This document shows, piece after piece, positions 25,946 to 38,904 of a stretch of 64,000 bases of DNA. The notes under the pieces are model-generated. The model was not told where the DNA came from and made no database searches. It saw only the letters and a list, made by a program, of their open reading frames with translations. Source of the stretch: Lucifuga dentata (taxonomy: Eukaryota; Chordata; Actinopteri; Ophidiiformes; Bythitidae). The number at the start of each line of letters is the position of its first letter. Positions within the stretch are counted from its first letter, which is position 1. The stretch is taken from positions 30,341 to 94,340 of the forward strand of contig VXCM01002828.1 of the NCBI GenBank assembly GCA_014773175.1, given 5' to 3'. A program made the position numbers and the translations under genes.

Positions 25946-26683
25946 TTAAGCCAAATATATGCAATCCACATACATGACAAAATGTCAGCTCCTGTCCTTT
26001 GTTCTCTGTTTAAAGAGTCCAATTGCCCCTGTATGGGTCCTCAAACGTAATAACATAAGCTTTGATATATTTGTATGTGAATGTAAAACAGTGAAGAACT
26101 AGTGAAAGTTGGATAGAAAGGGGTGATGCTAGGACAAATGTAGTATCACAGAATAGATTAATAGAAACAGGAAAAAAGATACGGAAAACAGAGCGCATGT
26201 CTACATAATATCTATGACCTTGTAAAGAAACCAAGACATGCTGCTCGATACAGAAAAAAGGCCATATATAATGCAGACACTACATTTTCAGTGGTAACAC
26301 TATGGTACCCTTCATTTATATATGTGTGTGCAAAATTGTGTATGTGTGTACGCGTCTCAAGCAGCACTCTCCATGTCCAGGCATATATGAGGCAGCGGAA
26401 ATCACAGCTTAAGTATGTATGCCTTTCCTTTGGGAGCTCCTGTTTAATTTTGCATGCCTGCAGAGAGTGTCATCACACATTCACATACAACTCAACAAGC
26501 TCACAGGCTGAGGCTGTGTGTGTGTGTTTTCCTGTGCATCCGTAAATGCACAGTTGCTTCACACATATATATGTGGATGTGCTGTATATGTCTTTGCGTG
26601 CACACATATGTTTATTTAAGGATGTTCAAATGCTTGTATGTCTCCTCATAAAGGCTGCTGTTCTTCTTCTGTTTGTTCACAAG

Positions 26684-26832
26684 GCAGAGCAGACCACTTA
26701 GCCTTCACTAACAGCTCGTCTATATATTCTGTCGATGAGGAGCCACAGTCGGATGAGGATGAAGAACCCAGACCATTTAAAGGTCCAATCCATAGTTTAA
26801 AGGACAACCAAAAGCCAACCATGAGAACTTGA
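26684..26832 (+). CDS. Possible acidic coding exon (unidentified)
   Basis: A pyrimidine-rich acceptor (TTCTTCTTCTGTTTGTTCAC followed by AAG) precedes a frame that reads ADHLAFTNSSSIYSVDEEPQ, then SDEDEEPRPFKGPIHSL, and ends at TGA after about 49 codons. The Ser-rich then Asp/Glu/Pro composition and CpG-containing codons (TCG, GAC) look more like a cytoplasmic linker of a real protein than the poly-Cys/Val noise around it. I cannot name the family. No partner exon is visible within several kb. It may be chance, because GATGAG-type repeats make acidic runs easily. Confidence 0.3.
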
Positions 26833-26998
26833 ACTGATAAGAACAGATACTGCACTTGATCATATCCATAAGGCAGGGAAGCGACATAATAGCGATATAA
26901 CTTATATAAGTATTGCTGTTACATTTGGATTAATCCTTTTTGATTTGATTTAGTCATTAATCGGAATGCCTGCATCTACACTGCCCATTCATTTTGAT

Positions 26999-27033
26999 TT
27001 TTTTTTTTTTTTTTTNTTTTTTTTTTTTTTTTT
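26999..27033. repeat. poly-T with single N
   Basis: T-runs flank the N at 27016. Confidence 0.9.
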
Positions 27034-27418
27034 GACTGTTTTCTAGTATGTTTTAAATCTCAAGAAGTTTTAACTGTTGCCACCCAGATGTTAATGAAAA
27101 GATTAAAGTCAGGCTCTCAGATCATGTCTATCCACACTATGTCAAACTGCTCAGCAAAGATAAAGATAAGATACTAAAGAAAATTCATCTGTGACTAGAA
27201 TATAATGTCATCTGCATAAACATACAGATGCACAATTCTCATATGCAAAAAGATACTAAACATAGACATTTGGAAACAAAACAGAAAGCAAGAAATGCAT
27301 AGTGTAAGCACTTAGCACATCGCTAAATCCCATGCTTTGATTAATTCGTTAGCATTTCCATATGACAAGACCATCTATGTGCACACACATAGTTGCACTC
27401 ACACGTAAACACACACAT

Positions 27419-27440
27419 ATACACACACACACACACACAT
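27419..27440. repeat. (CA)n microsatellite
   Basis: Short CA array ending ACATACACA. Confidence 0.85.
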
Positions 27441-27599
27441 ACACAAGACAGAATGAGGCCAATTTACTCTAAAGGACTGCCAGGATATGATTAACATGTT
27501 TTGTTCACTGCTCCTTTTCCATTTTTTTCTCCCTTTCTCGTGGCCCTTTGCTCTTTGTGTCACCCAGCAACACTGATAACATACAAAAACAATGATTCC

Positions 27600-27655
27600 C
27601 TTCCCTTCTCTCCTCTCCTCTCCTCTTCTCTTCTCTTCTATTCTCTTCTGATTTT
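27600..27655. repeat. (CTCTT/CTCTC)n pyrimidine repeat
   Basis: Imperfect CTCTTCTC-type tandem, about 50 bp of pure pyrimidine. Confidence 0.85.
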
Positions 27656-27682
27656 CTTTTGTTTTCTGTTATGTCCTGTTAG

Positions 27683-27714
<32 letters not shown>
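27683..27714. repeat. (GT)n microsatellite
   Basis: About 16 perfect GT units. Confidence 0.95.
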
Positions 27715-27716
<2 letters not shown>

Positions 27717-28341
27717 TTGTGTCATGTTTTGTTGTGCCCCAGGCCTATTTGTCTGGCTGGCTATAAAATGTCCACAGGGGCTTCTTTCAGGACTTGCTCT
27801 GATTTTCTGTATCTCCAGCTCCACCGCTTGCCACTATTCCCAGCTCCCACACAGTGACAGGGTCAAGACCTGTGGTCACTTGGGCCTGAAAGCTATGCCA
27901 ATACACTCACATTTAAAAGCAATCCTGGACACACATTCACACTCCACAAACACTCATAAACACTTTTTTACTCTGGAGTTTTACCCTGAAGGAAAGAACT
28001 AATTTACTCTTGCAGAGGGTTCAGAGGTGTCAGTGTGTTTTTCTGTTGTGTGTGTGTGAACACAAACGGTTGTGAAAAGAGTAAAAAAGGTATCATGATT
28101 ATTGACCTTTACATGGCACAGGTTGTTTTGGGACAGGCCAGTTTGACTCTAGGTACTTTAGTGATTGCCTAATCTTTCCCTGCAATCTACCAAACCCCCT
28201 CACTACTCATCTTTCTTTATCTTCTCACTCTTTCTGTTCCTATCTTTTCTTCTCTCATTCTAAAGTATGCCTCAGATGAATTAGGTCATACAATATGGTG
28301 TCCCACCACATAAGAAGGCAGGGAAAAGCCTGCATTATAGA

Positions 28342-28367
28342 GATGATGATGATGATGATGATGATGA
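28342..28367. repeat. (GAT)n trinucleotide repeat
   Basis: Eight to nine perfect GAT units. Confidence 0.9.
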
Positions 28368-28927
28368 ATCAAGGATAACAGTGCAAAATATCATTGAGCT
28401 AAAACAAGTCTGAGATACAGTGATTTTATTTAACAACAGCAATATTTTATAAACTTACAGCGTATTGATAGTCTCAATCTGCAAATTTACTAGTAATTAC
28501 AGCTGTCAAATGGAGGTAGTATAGTAAAATATAGTAAATAGTACAGTAAAACAGTATTTCCCTCTGAAATGTACAAGTACCTCAGATTTATATCTGAATA
28601 TATTATAGTACTTAGGTCGCTGTACCTATTTGCTTTTCACCTCTGACACACACATATACACATTGATGGGTACAGGTATTAGCATGAACACACACACACA
28701 AAACAACCAAAGTAAAAGACAGGCTAACTTGAATGCTAGACAGTAAGATTCAGAGGGAGGTGAATTGATCAGGTACTGTAGAAGCAGCCTAGGGAAACCA
28801 GGCTGTAACACAAAAGATAAGATTCCCCACATGATCCCACTCCCAAGGAAGGTCGCGAACATGAAACAAGTAAAGTGTAGCAGTATTTATTTAACTCAGG
28901 GTGAGCAATGCCAAACGTAACAAATCC

Positions 28928-28959
28928 AAAAAAAAAAAAAAACNAAAAAAAAAAAAAAC
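28928..28959. repeat. poly-A with single N
   Basis: A-runs flank the C and N at 28943-28944. Confidence 0.9.
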
Positions 28960-29423
28960 TATCTAAACATCCCTAAAACTTCCCTAAACCAAACTAAAAA
29001 GGAAACTTAAATACACAGGACTAACCCAATCTCCTAATCAAAACCAGGAGGAAACAAGGTGTACAAAAGAAAATAGGCTTCTCACCACTGAAACTGCTAC
29101 GGTGTTAGTGCTATTTACAGATATATATAAATGATCAGAGTTAAGAGAATGACACAAGCACAAATGAGCAAACAGATCAGAATAGCTAGCATTACAATCA
29201 GAGTTACCAGAATGTCACAAGAACAGAAACACAGCGGCGTTTGTTGGGAGCAGATGAGCCAGGGAACCCCCGACGGTAGGTAGCTGTAAGCTGGGCTTTG
29301 AATCCCAAGACGATCTGTATCAGCCAATCAGCATAAGAGATGTCATCCAAGCATGGGCTCCAACAACCAGTCTGCATATGAGACATCCTTCCAAATGACC
29401 CAATCAGGAACGTTACCTGCATG

Positions 29424-29447
29424 CACACACACACACACACACACACA
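29424..29447. repeat. (CA)n microsatellite
   Basis: Twelve CA units. Confidence 0.9.
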
Positions 29448-29491
29448 TACACAGGTACACTGATGCACAACTAGCCCGCTACAGGCCAGTG

Positions 29492-29495
<4 letters not shown>

Positions 29496-29535
<40 letters not shown>
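29496..29535. repeat. (GA)n microsatellite
   Basis: About 20 GA units, ~50 bp after a CA array. Confidence 0.95.
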
Positions 29536-29536
<1 letters not shown>

Positions 29537-30526
29537 CAAAGAGACACCAATATAACCATACATACAAATATAACCAAATACAGCCAGAGGGTCGTAACAA
29601 GCAGCCAGTATCAGCTAGCATTAGGTTTAGGGGTTTGGTAAGGTTCTATTGATTTTTTGCGCAGAAAATGATGGCTGCAAAACCCTTTCTTGAAAATAGC
29701 AGATAGATGCAGACAAAAGGCCTTTATCTCTGAGATAATTTCTTGAAGACCTTGAGATCTTGAATGCTTAATTCTAAATTATTTTTAGCTTGACACAAGG
29801 TCAATAGCCTGATCCTGTCACCTGTAAAGCCATTTGGATTAGCAGCTAAATTGATTATCCTCATCAAATCTTCTCTACATCCACAAATCCTTTTGTGAGA
29901 CTAAATATGCTCAGAATTGGGTGCTTGAGATATGTGATGAATATTGTCTGCTCCTCCCATTTCCCAAAGAGTCCCTGACTCTGAGACAGGAGGGATGGAG
30001 TGATATTATTTTAATCACGCTTATCATGTTATCTCAGATTAGAGACAACGCCATGGTAGACAAGATGGCTTTTGGATGGAGAGTGTATGCAGAGGATGGA
30101 ATTAAATGTGACATCAGCTATGGCTGTGGCAAACGTGTGCCTTCATAATGATTCTCTCAGGAACTGAATCCATTAAGGGAAGTTAGAAATATAGTTGTTC
30201 ACCGCATACAAGCACATACATAAATATGCACTGTGGTATCTGTATGCTCAGATTATAACACACACATACATAGCTGATTTCCCTGTCAGTGAGATACAGT
30301 ATACCTGCTCATGCTAAAATAATACAGTGCTCAGAGAGAGCGAGAGAGACTGTCATGCTTATTTTTGAGTGAAGGCCTAAACTGTAAATAAATGAAACTT
30401 AACAAAGCCATTTCAAATCCAATCAAACCACATTAGGATGTGCCACACTGCTGCAGATTGTGGTTTTTAACTTTTATTTTTACAAGCTTGCTTTATCACA
30501 AACACACACACAGCAATGGTGAAACA

Positions 30527-30556
30527 GAGGGTCCACACACAAACGTGTGGACCCTC
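30527..30556. repeat. 12-bp-arm inverted repeat
   Basis: GAGGGTCCACAC and GTGTGGACCCTC are perfect complements around a 6-nt loop. It may be a chance outgrowth of the nearby CA repeat. Confidence 0.8.
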
Positions 30557-32698
30557 AAAGTTTTTTCCATCATTTAACAGGTTAGAGTGGATTATATAGA
30601 ATCTCTTTGACTCCCTTCATGGTATAAGACACCAATATATCAACACAACTGGGATATTGCATTGAAGGGAGATTTGTTCTTCAGAATCAAATTCACACAA
30701 AAAAAACAGACACACATGCACACCCAAAACCCACACAAGATATCTCACAGCCACAAAGACGTGTTATTAAATTAGATGGGGAAACATGTGGCTAGTGCCT
30801 CCAAGACTACAGGCTTTCTCTTTGCACCTAATCCCAACAAAGGGATGCTTTACTCCTTTGTTCTATGCTCCCTCTCGTCTCATCGGACAAGGAACGAGGG
30901 ATTCAGGGAAGGGAGGAGTGCTTGCCAAGTCCAGACGGAGAAGAAAAATCTCCGCCTTTCTTTGTTTATTTGGTTTTCTGTGGATTTAATCTCCACGCTG
31001 GCGATTAGCGGGTGGTACAGTACACTGTCATCTTCTCCAAGAGAACGAGAAGGAGTGAAAGAGGAGAGAGAGAGTAAAAACAAACAACTATTTCCATCTC
31101 CAACCATCTCAGAAGAAACAGGCCTTTGTCACGCACACAAACACACACACTTGGCACCAGCTAGGATAGATAAAAGACTCGAAAATTAACAAATAAAATC
31201 TGCTGCCTTGGGGCTGTCCATCACCTTAAACAACAAAGGATTAATATTTTTAATCTGTTTACATGTTTAATCACTTTGGTGAAAGCTTAGTCAGCAAAAC
31301 AAAGGACAGCCCCAAACTTTTGTAGCTGCAGTGAACAGTGGCAGAGAAGATAATGGCAAAGAGCGGCAAAACTATGAAATAAGAGACGAGTTTGAGATTA
31401 TGCAGAATTAATGATGGCTGGAACTAAACATCATCACTGACAGGAGTCTGAATTCTCAAACTTCATATTCGTAAATCAAATTAAGGGCATTTTCAGACCT
31501 GTAATTCATTTGCCTTGTTCAAAAGCAGCAACTAAACTGTTATAATGTTGCATTTATCTCTCATTGAGGAAAACAACAAGCCTTATTTGTTAGGATGTTG
31601 TCGTAAGATAACTCACATTGCTAGTCTACATTTTCACAAAAAAAACAAAAAAAATTGTAACAGTACATCAATAAAATAAATCACAAAAAAAAAACAATAA
31701 CACTTCCCAATAACAATAAAAAAAACCCCCAATTAAAACAATAACAGCCAAACACTTCCCTTATTTTTTTAGGCTACTGACTTATCAAACACTAAACTTT
31801 CAGTATCATAAAAACCCAGATTCAGCTTTCTATCACTCAATCAATAAATACATACCTGTACATAAAATAAAAGTTAGCTTGAATGCAAAAAATTCTTACC
31901 CTACGTGCATATGTTCAAGACAAGCTATACTTGAATAGCTGGTAAGTTAATTCCATTCACTAATAACAATCTCAAACCTACTGTAACTCAGCAAGTGAGT
32001 AATGATTTTTGACAACTTCCACAGATTCAGACTCATTCAGGTAACTGGCCAAAATGTTGGGTCATGGGGGAATCAATGAAGCATCTCAGATTAACACAGA
32101 TTCTGTCCTATGGAGTCAATCTATGTGTACACTAGGGACCCACCAGTTGATGAAAATGTTCACTACATCAACAAAAGCCTACGTGGTTACAACCTTTTCA
32201 CAGCTTCCGTTTGATTTGGATAATGAAAATGTAGTTCACATGATATCAACATGCATACCCAGCCCTCTCTGGTTTTACATCAATCAATGGATGAATAGAC
32301 GGTCTTGCAGTTGGTACAGAATGATGTAAGATCATGTTTGCACCACAAACACTGCTTCAGATTGTTTGGAACCAGATTGAGATCACCTCTTTAAAATGGT
32401 CTCGGTACATTAGTTTTGGTTCACACCTGAGTGCAATTGTTGTGTTCAGAAGTTCTTAAATGAATCATACCAAATAGCAAAACAAACCTCAGTCCAACAC
32501 AATCAAAATAAGCTACATAGATGGGAAAATGTCCTGAGTTAAACAATAGAAAAATTTTATAGGGACATGGTAATCCCATTTTTATTCTGCCAGGATGCCC
32601 TGACTAGATTGTCATCAGAAAACATAAACAATCAACAATGATTGTCCTTCCCACTTGCACCAGGCATTACCAAAAAAATAAAAAATAAATAAAAATAA

Positions 32699-32731
<33 letters not shown>
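32699..32731. repeat. (ATT)n trinucleotide repeat
   Basis: About 11 TTA/ATT units. Confidence 0.9.
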
Positions 32732-32733
<2 letters not shown>

Positions 32734-33521
32734 ATACCCAGGATGAACTTGGTTATTGATTTTGAATCAACAACAATTGTTGGCGTTGTAGGAGCAGTTA
32801 ACCTCAGCCTTTAATAATACAAGCCCATCCCCTCCTGAGTTCAATGCAGACGAGAAATTGCTATAATGTTAGTCACATGAACGCAGTTGTATGGCAGTAT
32901 AAAGGCATCATATACACAGTATTTTGTTCATTTTCTAAGTACAGATGTTTCTCTCCACATATTTTTGGACTGTACTGCATTTTTTTTTCAGTAATTGGAT
33001 ATTTAGCTGTAAGGTTAAACATCTCACTGATAAGAAAATGGCTGATCCATTAAATTCAAGGGCTCTTGTGACTTAAAACATATTTTTGGAAATAATAATG
33101 AAATAAGGAAGAGTAAGTTAGTACCTACAACCTATCATCACAGCTACAGGGGGTCAACAAAACATTACAAATTCATGAAAAATGACTTTTTCCATAAATA
33201 TGCCTTCAGTTTAGGCACAGATGAGTTGGTGCCTTTGGAACTCATTTAGTTGTCTCATGTAGTTTTGAAAACTTACATATCGAACTGCTGATGTCCAGAC
33301 ATATTTTTTCATTGGCAACTGCTGGTATTTAGCATTAAACAAATATGATCCACTTTTGTGTTAACAATTGTTTTTGCTTTGCTTTTCTCTGATGTGTTTA
33401 CATTACTTTGTCTAACAAAACTTTGTCTAACAGCTAACAATTAGTAATTGCTGCAGCAAAATAAACGGATAGGGAGGTTCAAGAAGTCTCTGAGTTAGAG
33501 AAATACTGCTATTCTCTTCTA

Positions 33522-33876
33522 CAGATGGGTGACAAATTAAAGGAAAAACCAACGTAACATATGTTTGGTCAAATGTTTAATGATGACGAGTGAAAATGAT
33601 GTAAAACCTATGCTATGACTTTTACAGTCACCATATCTTAACCCAACTGAACACTTATGGGGGACTTTGGACCGACACGATAGACAGCACTCTTCACCAC
33701 AACAATCCAAGCACTAATTTATCTTATAGAAGATTGGTGTTCTCCCTCCAATAGCATTCCAGAGACTTGTACAATCTACATGAAGGTGCACTGACTCTGT
33801 TCTAGTGGCTTGTGGTGGCCCAACACCTTACCAAGACATTTAATGTATGCTTTCCCTTTGATTTATCACCAATCTA
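33522..33876 (+). mobile_element. Internally deleted Tc1-like transposon
   Basis: The left end CAGATGGGTGACAAATTAAA and the right end (TTTGATTTATCACCAATCTA, complement TAGATTGGTGATAAATCAAA) form terminal inverted repeats with a few mismatches. TA flanks both sides (33520-33521 and 33877-33878), the Tc1/mariner target duplication. At only 355 bp, against roughly 1.3-1.6 kb for a full element, it keeps the ends plus the transposase C-terminal part. It cannot encode a working enzyme. Confidence 0.85.
33619..33717 (+). pseudogene. Tc1 transposase C-terminal fragment
   Basis: The frame reads LLQSPYLNPTEHLWGTLDR, matching the motif around the last acidic residue of the DD34E catalytic triad (usual form SPDLNPIEHLW-x-LDR). 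The active-site Glu is kept, but both Asp residues are missing because the upstream core is deleted. A stop follows at 33715. Similarity resumes in another frame (EDWCSP, about 33723 onward), showing a frameshift. It is a dead fragment inside the deleted element. Confidence 0.85.
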
Positions 33877-35010
33877 TACCTATCTCCATGTGAAGTGTAT
33901 GTGTGTATATGTGTGTGTGACTATATTATATGTGGTAAACACTCCAGTCCACCACAGTAGCTGCCACACAGTCATCTCTGTTCTCTGATAAGATCAATTC
34001 TCTGTGGGCTCCCACTCAGCTCTCTGTGGTTGGTTACAGGTTCTAGCAGGTTATACTCAAGACAAAAGCACTTCGGCTGCAGTCTCACACATCCTATCCC
34101 TGGTGTGAATGATATCTAGAGGAGGTAGACAGTTCCAATTAAAGCAAGATTGAAGTTGAGAGGCTCAGTTTAAGGCAACTAAGCCATTTTGTGGAAAGAT
34201 GGCAGACATGGTTAAATAAATAATGGCAATTATCTGTCAAATGCTTTGTCCACCAATCCATCCACCCTGACCTCCTCCCTACAAATCATGGTGGTTCAAT
34301 GGCTGAGTTTTACCTTTCATTTTTGAGAAGTGTGGGATCAGTTTATATCAAAGCAGAACCAGACACATCACCAGTGGCTCAGGGATAGAATTCTGCTGCC
34401 ACACAAATACTGTCAGATTGACACCTGGGGCACAGGGGCTGGCTGTGAAGGGGAGACTACAAATTTATCATGTTTGATAGATGCTAAGGTGACACTTGAG
34501 GATGTACAACATCAAAGACTGTTGCTAAATCACCCTTTCCATAAAAGGCAGAGGCCATCTGAGAGACATGTATTTGTTCTAAGGATAATCCAAGAAATGG
34601 TGAAAATAAAAATGTACAAAAACTATTCCAATTCTGACAAGTCAGTGTTTATTGTTATGATTATTAAACATAAAGAAGGGAGGAGTCAGAGAAAGCAAGG
34701 GAGAGACACATAGCACCTTAGCATTAGCCATTAATCTAAACCATTGCAGTCGAAGTAATTGGATCATTTTGTTGACAAAGGCATTAGTCTAGTCAGCCAT
34801 GGGGATATTCTGTAAACAAATTACAGGTGCAAATCCATTCTTGTTGTCGTTGTCTGGTGTCTGGTTAATCACAAAAATAGTTACCATGGAGAGCCGAGTT
34901 CTTCTGTCACTCGACTCAAAGACAGTTCTTTTGATCCCTGCTGTCATGGGAGACAGATCAGGTGGACAACAGTTATACTTCCCTGAATGCACTCTCGGGG
35001 AGTGTGAATT

Positions 35011-35058
35011 CCCCCCCCCCCCNCCCCCCCCCCCGCCACACACACACACACACACACA
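35011..35058. repeat. poly-C with N, then (CA)n
   Basis: C-runs flank the N at 35023; CA units follow from 35037. Confidence 0.9.
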
Positions 35059-37733
35059 TTCACGCTATTAGAGGTACAGTACTTTCAGATGCAGTTACAT
35101 TTGAAAGGTGATTGGGCCACCTGAGGGGTAAGTGGGACAAAGCTCAGTCCACAGAGGAAAAAACTGCTCACTCTGCTTGACTCACTATACTTACCATGTT
35201 CAAGAAAAAAAAAAAAAAAAAAAAGTGGGTATAGGATATGAGCCTTAATGCCCATCTAATTATAAATTCTGAACAAATGCTAAACCTTTTTCAATCACTT
35301 TTTTTCCCCCTCATGACTACATTTCCAGATTACTGGAGTCCTGTCATTGCATGCTTGTATGCTATAATTAAAGTTAGATTTTGATTGTTGGTCATGCTGT
35401 GAAAATCCATCATCATTAACTCAGACAAGATCTGATTTTGTTATTTTATTCTTTTTAAATTTGCACATTGTAATCCTGTCAACACAATCCAGTGAAGGTT
35501 TATCATTTGATGTGTTAAATTCTTGAAATAAATTTCAACCAGTTCAACCAGAATTTGAATTGGTGTATGTTGTGGTGCCTGAGATCATTTCCACATATCA
35601 AAGTAATTGACAATGGTTTTATATCAGCATTTAGAAGGAGGCAATGTAATTTAGAGTTTAAACAGCAGGTTGTCCAAGAAGCATAAATATAGTTGACTGG
35701 GTGAGTAGCCAGTTTTGTGTGCCAGGGAACTCCAAAGTCATTAGGAGTAGAATTAAGTTGTAAATAAAGAAAATAAAGGGCTACCAAGAAGATTAAACTT
35801 GTCTTTTAAGTGCTGAAATGTTTGGAGTCTTTGATCAATAATGTCAGCAAAGCTACATATACTCCTTTCAGACCAATGAGATCAGCTTCTCTCTAATGAG
35901 AGGTAATGATTATGAAAAAGGAATAAATGAACTTGATGTAGAAGTAACTTTTGTTACCTACAAAACATCAAACAGGAATCAGGACAAATGCATCTTATTT
36001 GTGATCTATAACCTGTGCACACAAGCCTTTATACATGTGTGTGTGTGTGCCAAGAGCAACTTGAAGTTTTGCGTTGTATGGCCTCATTAATATTTATTTA
36101 AAGTCAAGCTGCTATTAAGATTTAAAAATAGTAGAGGGAGTATTCAAAATGGTGAGTTTGACTGGTTTACTGAGCTGGACAGCATAAAGGAAGAAGCCTG
36201 AAGGACTATATTTTACAGCAGAAGAATCAGGCACAGTGAATTTGACAATAGCCACTCTATTATATACTGTAATTCCAGTATTCTATCTGAGAACATTTTT
36301 CGATCAGATGCCAGAGTGGTTTGATGTAACAACAGTAGTCATGTTATTAATTTTCTATTTTTTTGAAGATTACAAAAAAAAAAAAAAATGCCATTCTTGC
36401 ACTGACCATTGGATACAAAAATTTACTCCTCAAGTTCTGCTGTAGTGCCATATTCTAAGGTGACCCTGTTTTCCATAAAATGAGGTGAACAGTGTTAGCA
36501 CTAACAGAAAAAGATTTTTCCAGAAAAACTGTTAAAATCTAAATTCATGAACCCTAAATGTGGAAATTGCCAGTTATAGGTCATAGGTCACTAAATGGTT
36601 GGGCATTTAATTCAGATTAAAGCACTCTGTCTTTTTAATGGAATACTTTAATTTGTCTGCCTCATCTGTTTTCTCCTCTTACTACACCCCCTCTATCTCC
36701 TCAATAGATACATCATTTGTAACATGTCACTGTATCTTACACGTGTGTGTATGTGTAGTATGTAGATGTGCAATATTCTTCAGTCCCTTGAGAAATACAT
36801 TGAGTGATCAAAAAGGAAATTACAGAAAATTACAGGGAGTGTTCAAAAATCAATTTGCGTATGAGGCCAAATGGGAAGAAACACACACAGAAGCAATGCA
36901 ATCTAAACAAAAGCTGAGATCCAATAGGAAGCGGTTAGAGAAAACATATTTCAGAAAGACAACATAATTACAACTGCAAGTCTGTAACATCTGGTGTGCT
37001 TTTTGTTCTTTTTTTTTCTTAAACAAACATTGTGCATGAGAGGAACATGCTGTAGTGTGCTTACTGCCAAGTCTGGCAACTCATTTTGAGCCATGCAGCC
37101 AATGGTTTACTCTGAATTTGTGTGTATGACAGAATCTTTTATTGATTGACTGAGTCATTTATTTCATGTCACACTGGAAATAAGCAGCAGCAAGTTGCAT
37201 GAAAGATTCATTTGTAATCAATGCACTAAAATCTCAGGTTTGTTTAGGCCCTTTTTTCTGTATTAGACTTTGTTTTATGTGTGCACTCGTGCTTGTGCGT
37301 ACATATATGTGTCTATACATGTTACAAGTAAGCTATATAATGTGCCATTGCTTTTTTTTTTCCTTAGAGAACCACTCAGATTCTGTAGTTCCTATATGCA
37401 CTATGCATGCAAGGACCACTTTCTGGGCACATTTATGATTAAGTATCCACTTTACTTCACAACAGTGCTGTTCATCTGTCTCCCCTGACTCTGTGTTAAT
37501 ACAATTTTTTATATACTGTTCAACCCTGTGCTTCCTCTTGGGAGTGCTTTATGCTCAGAGATGTATAACCCCTCTATAACCTATGCAGTCATTACAGCCA
37601 TAATTCAGCCAATGTATGTTCTTATCTGTTATGTTATTTTTTTAGTGTTATCAACTCTACAGGAATTGCGCTAAGTGGCTCTAGGAGCTGATGTACCTGC
37701 ACTGCTCCGTGTGAATTCAAGTGACTAATTGTA

Positions 37734-37738
<5 letters not shown>

Positions 37739-37765
<27 letters not shown>

Positions 37766-37792
37766 NAAGACAGAGAGAGAGAGAGAGAGAGA
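37739..37792. repeat. (GT)n, N, (GA)n compound repeat
   Basis: GT repeat to 37765, the N at 37766, then a GA repeat from about 37772. Confidence 0.95.
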
Positions 37793-38432
37793 TTCTGCCT
37801 ACCTGCTTACTAGCCAACATGAACGTTTTTAATGGGTCCAATATCTCCCACATGTTTATTGGCTAATCATGAAAAATGGTGAGGCCATAATTCAGTCAAA
37901 ACTACCCCAACTGTTTGCAGTCACAGATTTGGGCAAGTCCTATTCTCACACAAATATCCCAATGATATTTCTAGTTTAAAACTCAAGTTTCTTGTTTTTT
38001 TTTTAATGACATTCCTAATATAGCAAACAATTTAAATTCAGTCCAAACTACCAAACTAGACCAAAACTATTTCTTTTTTTTCATGCTTTCTCTTTTTTTC
38101 TTTCTCTTTACATTCAGTCCATTCAATTTATACTGCGACAGTCTGCAGGGTTGAAGCAGCTGAGCTGTCACAATGAATTTGTGTGCCCTAAACAAGATTA
38201 ACTACTTCTTTTTGTATTCCCATATCTCTGAAAGGGTAATCAACGCAGGCAGTTTGGCTCACTAATTTTCACCATGGTGACCATTTACAGAAGCCCATCA
38301 GAGCAAATAGCTTGATTTCAACAATGTGTGTATGTATATCTTGTGCATATGTATGTGTTTCTCAATATGTTTAGAAGACTGCAGACAATTCAACCCACTC
38401 TAGATGTGCTAGATGTACTGAACAACACTTTA

Positions 38433-38453
38433 CAAAAAAAAAAAAAAAAAAAA
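38433..38453. repeat. poly-A tract
   Basis: About 21 consecutive A. Confidence 0.9.
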
Positions 38454-38620
38454 GCCTGGGTGGTTTCAACCTATGAGTTTATGACAGCTTATAAGATGGG
38501 GAGAAAAAAAAAATGAGGGGGCATTATTTTGAGTTTTTAAATTCACAACAAATTTGCTAGTTTTAAAACTTGAAAAAAAAAAGTTTGTATGCTTGTCCAT
38601 ATGCTGTATGTTTTAAAAGT

Positions 38621-38672
38621 CTGTATGCTTATGATAATTCGATGATCTGTATGCATATGATAATTCAATGAT
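38621..38672. repeat. 26-bp tandem duplication
   Basis: Two adjacent copies of CTGTATGCTTATGATAATTC plus GATGAT, differing at two positions. Confidence 0.9.
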
Positions 38673-38868
38673 TTTGCGCTAAAAGCACAATTTCTTTATT
38701 ACTAAATCCAATGGAACAGTATAATTAAATAAGGTCATGTGCAGGCATGGTCACAACGTGAGGAAGTTCCAAATCATTCCGTATCCGTGTCTGTACAGTT
38801 CCATATTATTACATTGTGTTGAATGTTAACAACCATATTATTAGTTAAAAGGTTTGTTTGTATATTTA

Positions 38869-38904
38869 AAAAAAAAAAAAAAAAANTTAAAAAAAAAAAA
38901 AAAA
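38869..38904. repeat. poly-A with single N
   Basis: A-runs flank the N at 38886. Confidence 0.9.

Larger units (their letters stand above)
23861..26600. other. Anonymous DNA, no gene seen
   Basis: It includes a C-run ending in an N and followed by an A-run (25028-25053), a short (GT)n at 25688-25704, and a copy of the motif at 25914 (separate entry). No gene is supported. Confidence 0.5.
27034..33515. other. Anonymous DNA with many simple repeats
   Basis: No supported gene. The longest clean open frame of the interval (30776-31189, 137 codons) has no recognisable domain. Simple repeats are listed separately. A pair of ~27-bp direct repeats (29133-29159 and 29198-29224) and two CCAATCAG words (29316 and 29399) occur close together. 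Confidence 0.5.

Noticed and set aside
30776..31189. 137-codon plus-strand open frame
   Set aside because: No recognisable domain, overlapping frames are open on both strands, and the end is CA-repeat derived (HAHKHTH). No splice or start context supports it.
34330..34713. 127-codon open frame
   Set aside because: Composition and lack of any motif are as expected by chance; no homologue recognised.
36638..36967. 109-codon open frame
   Set aside because: Includes a Cys/Val run from a TG repeat; no domain visible.
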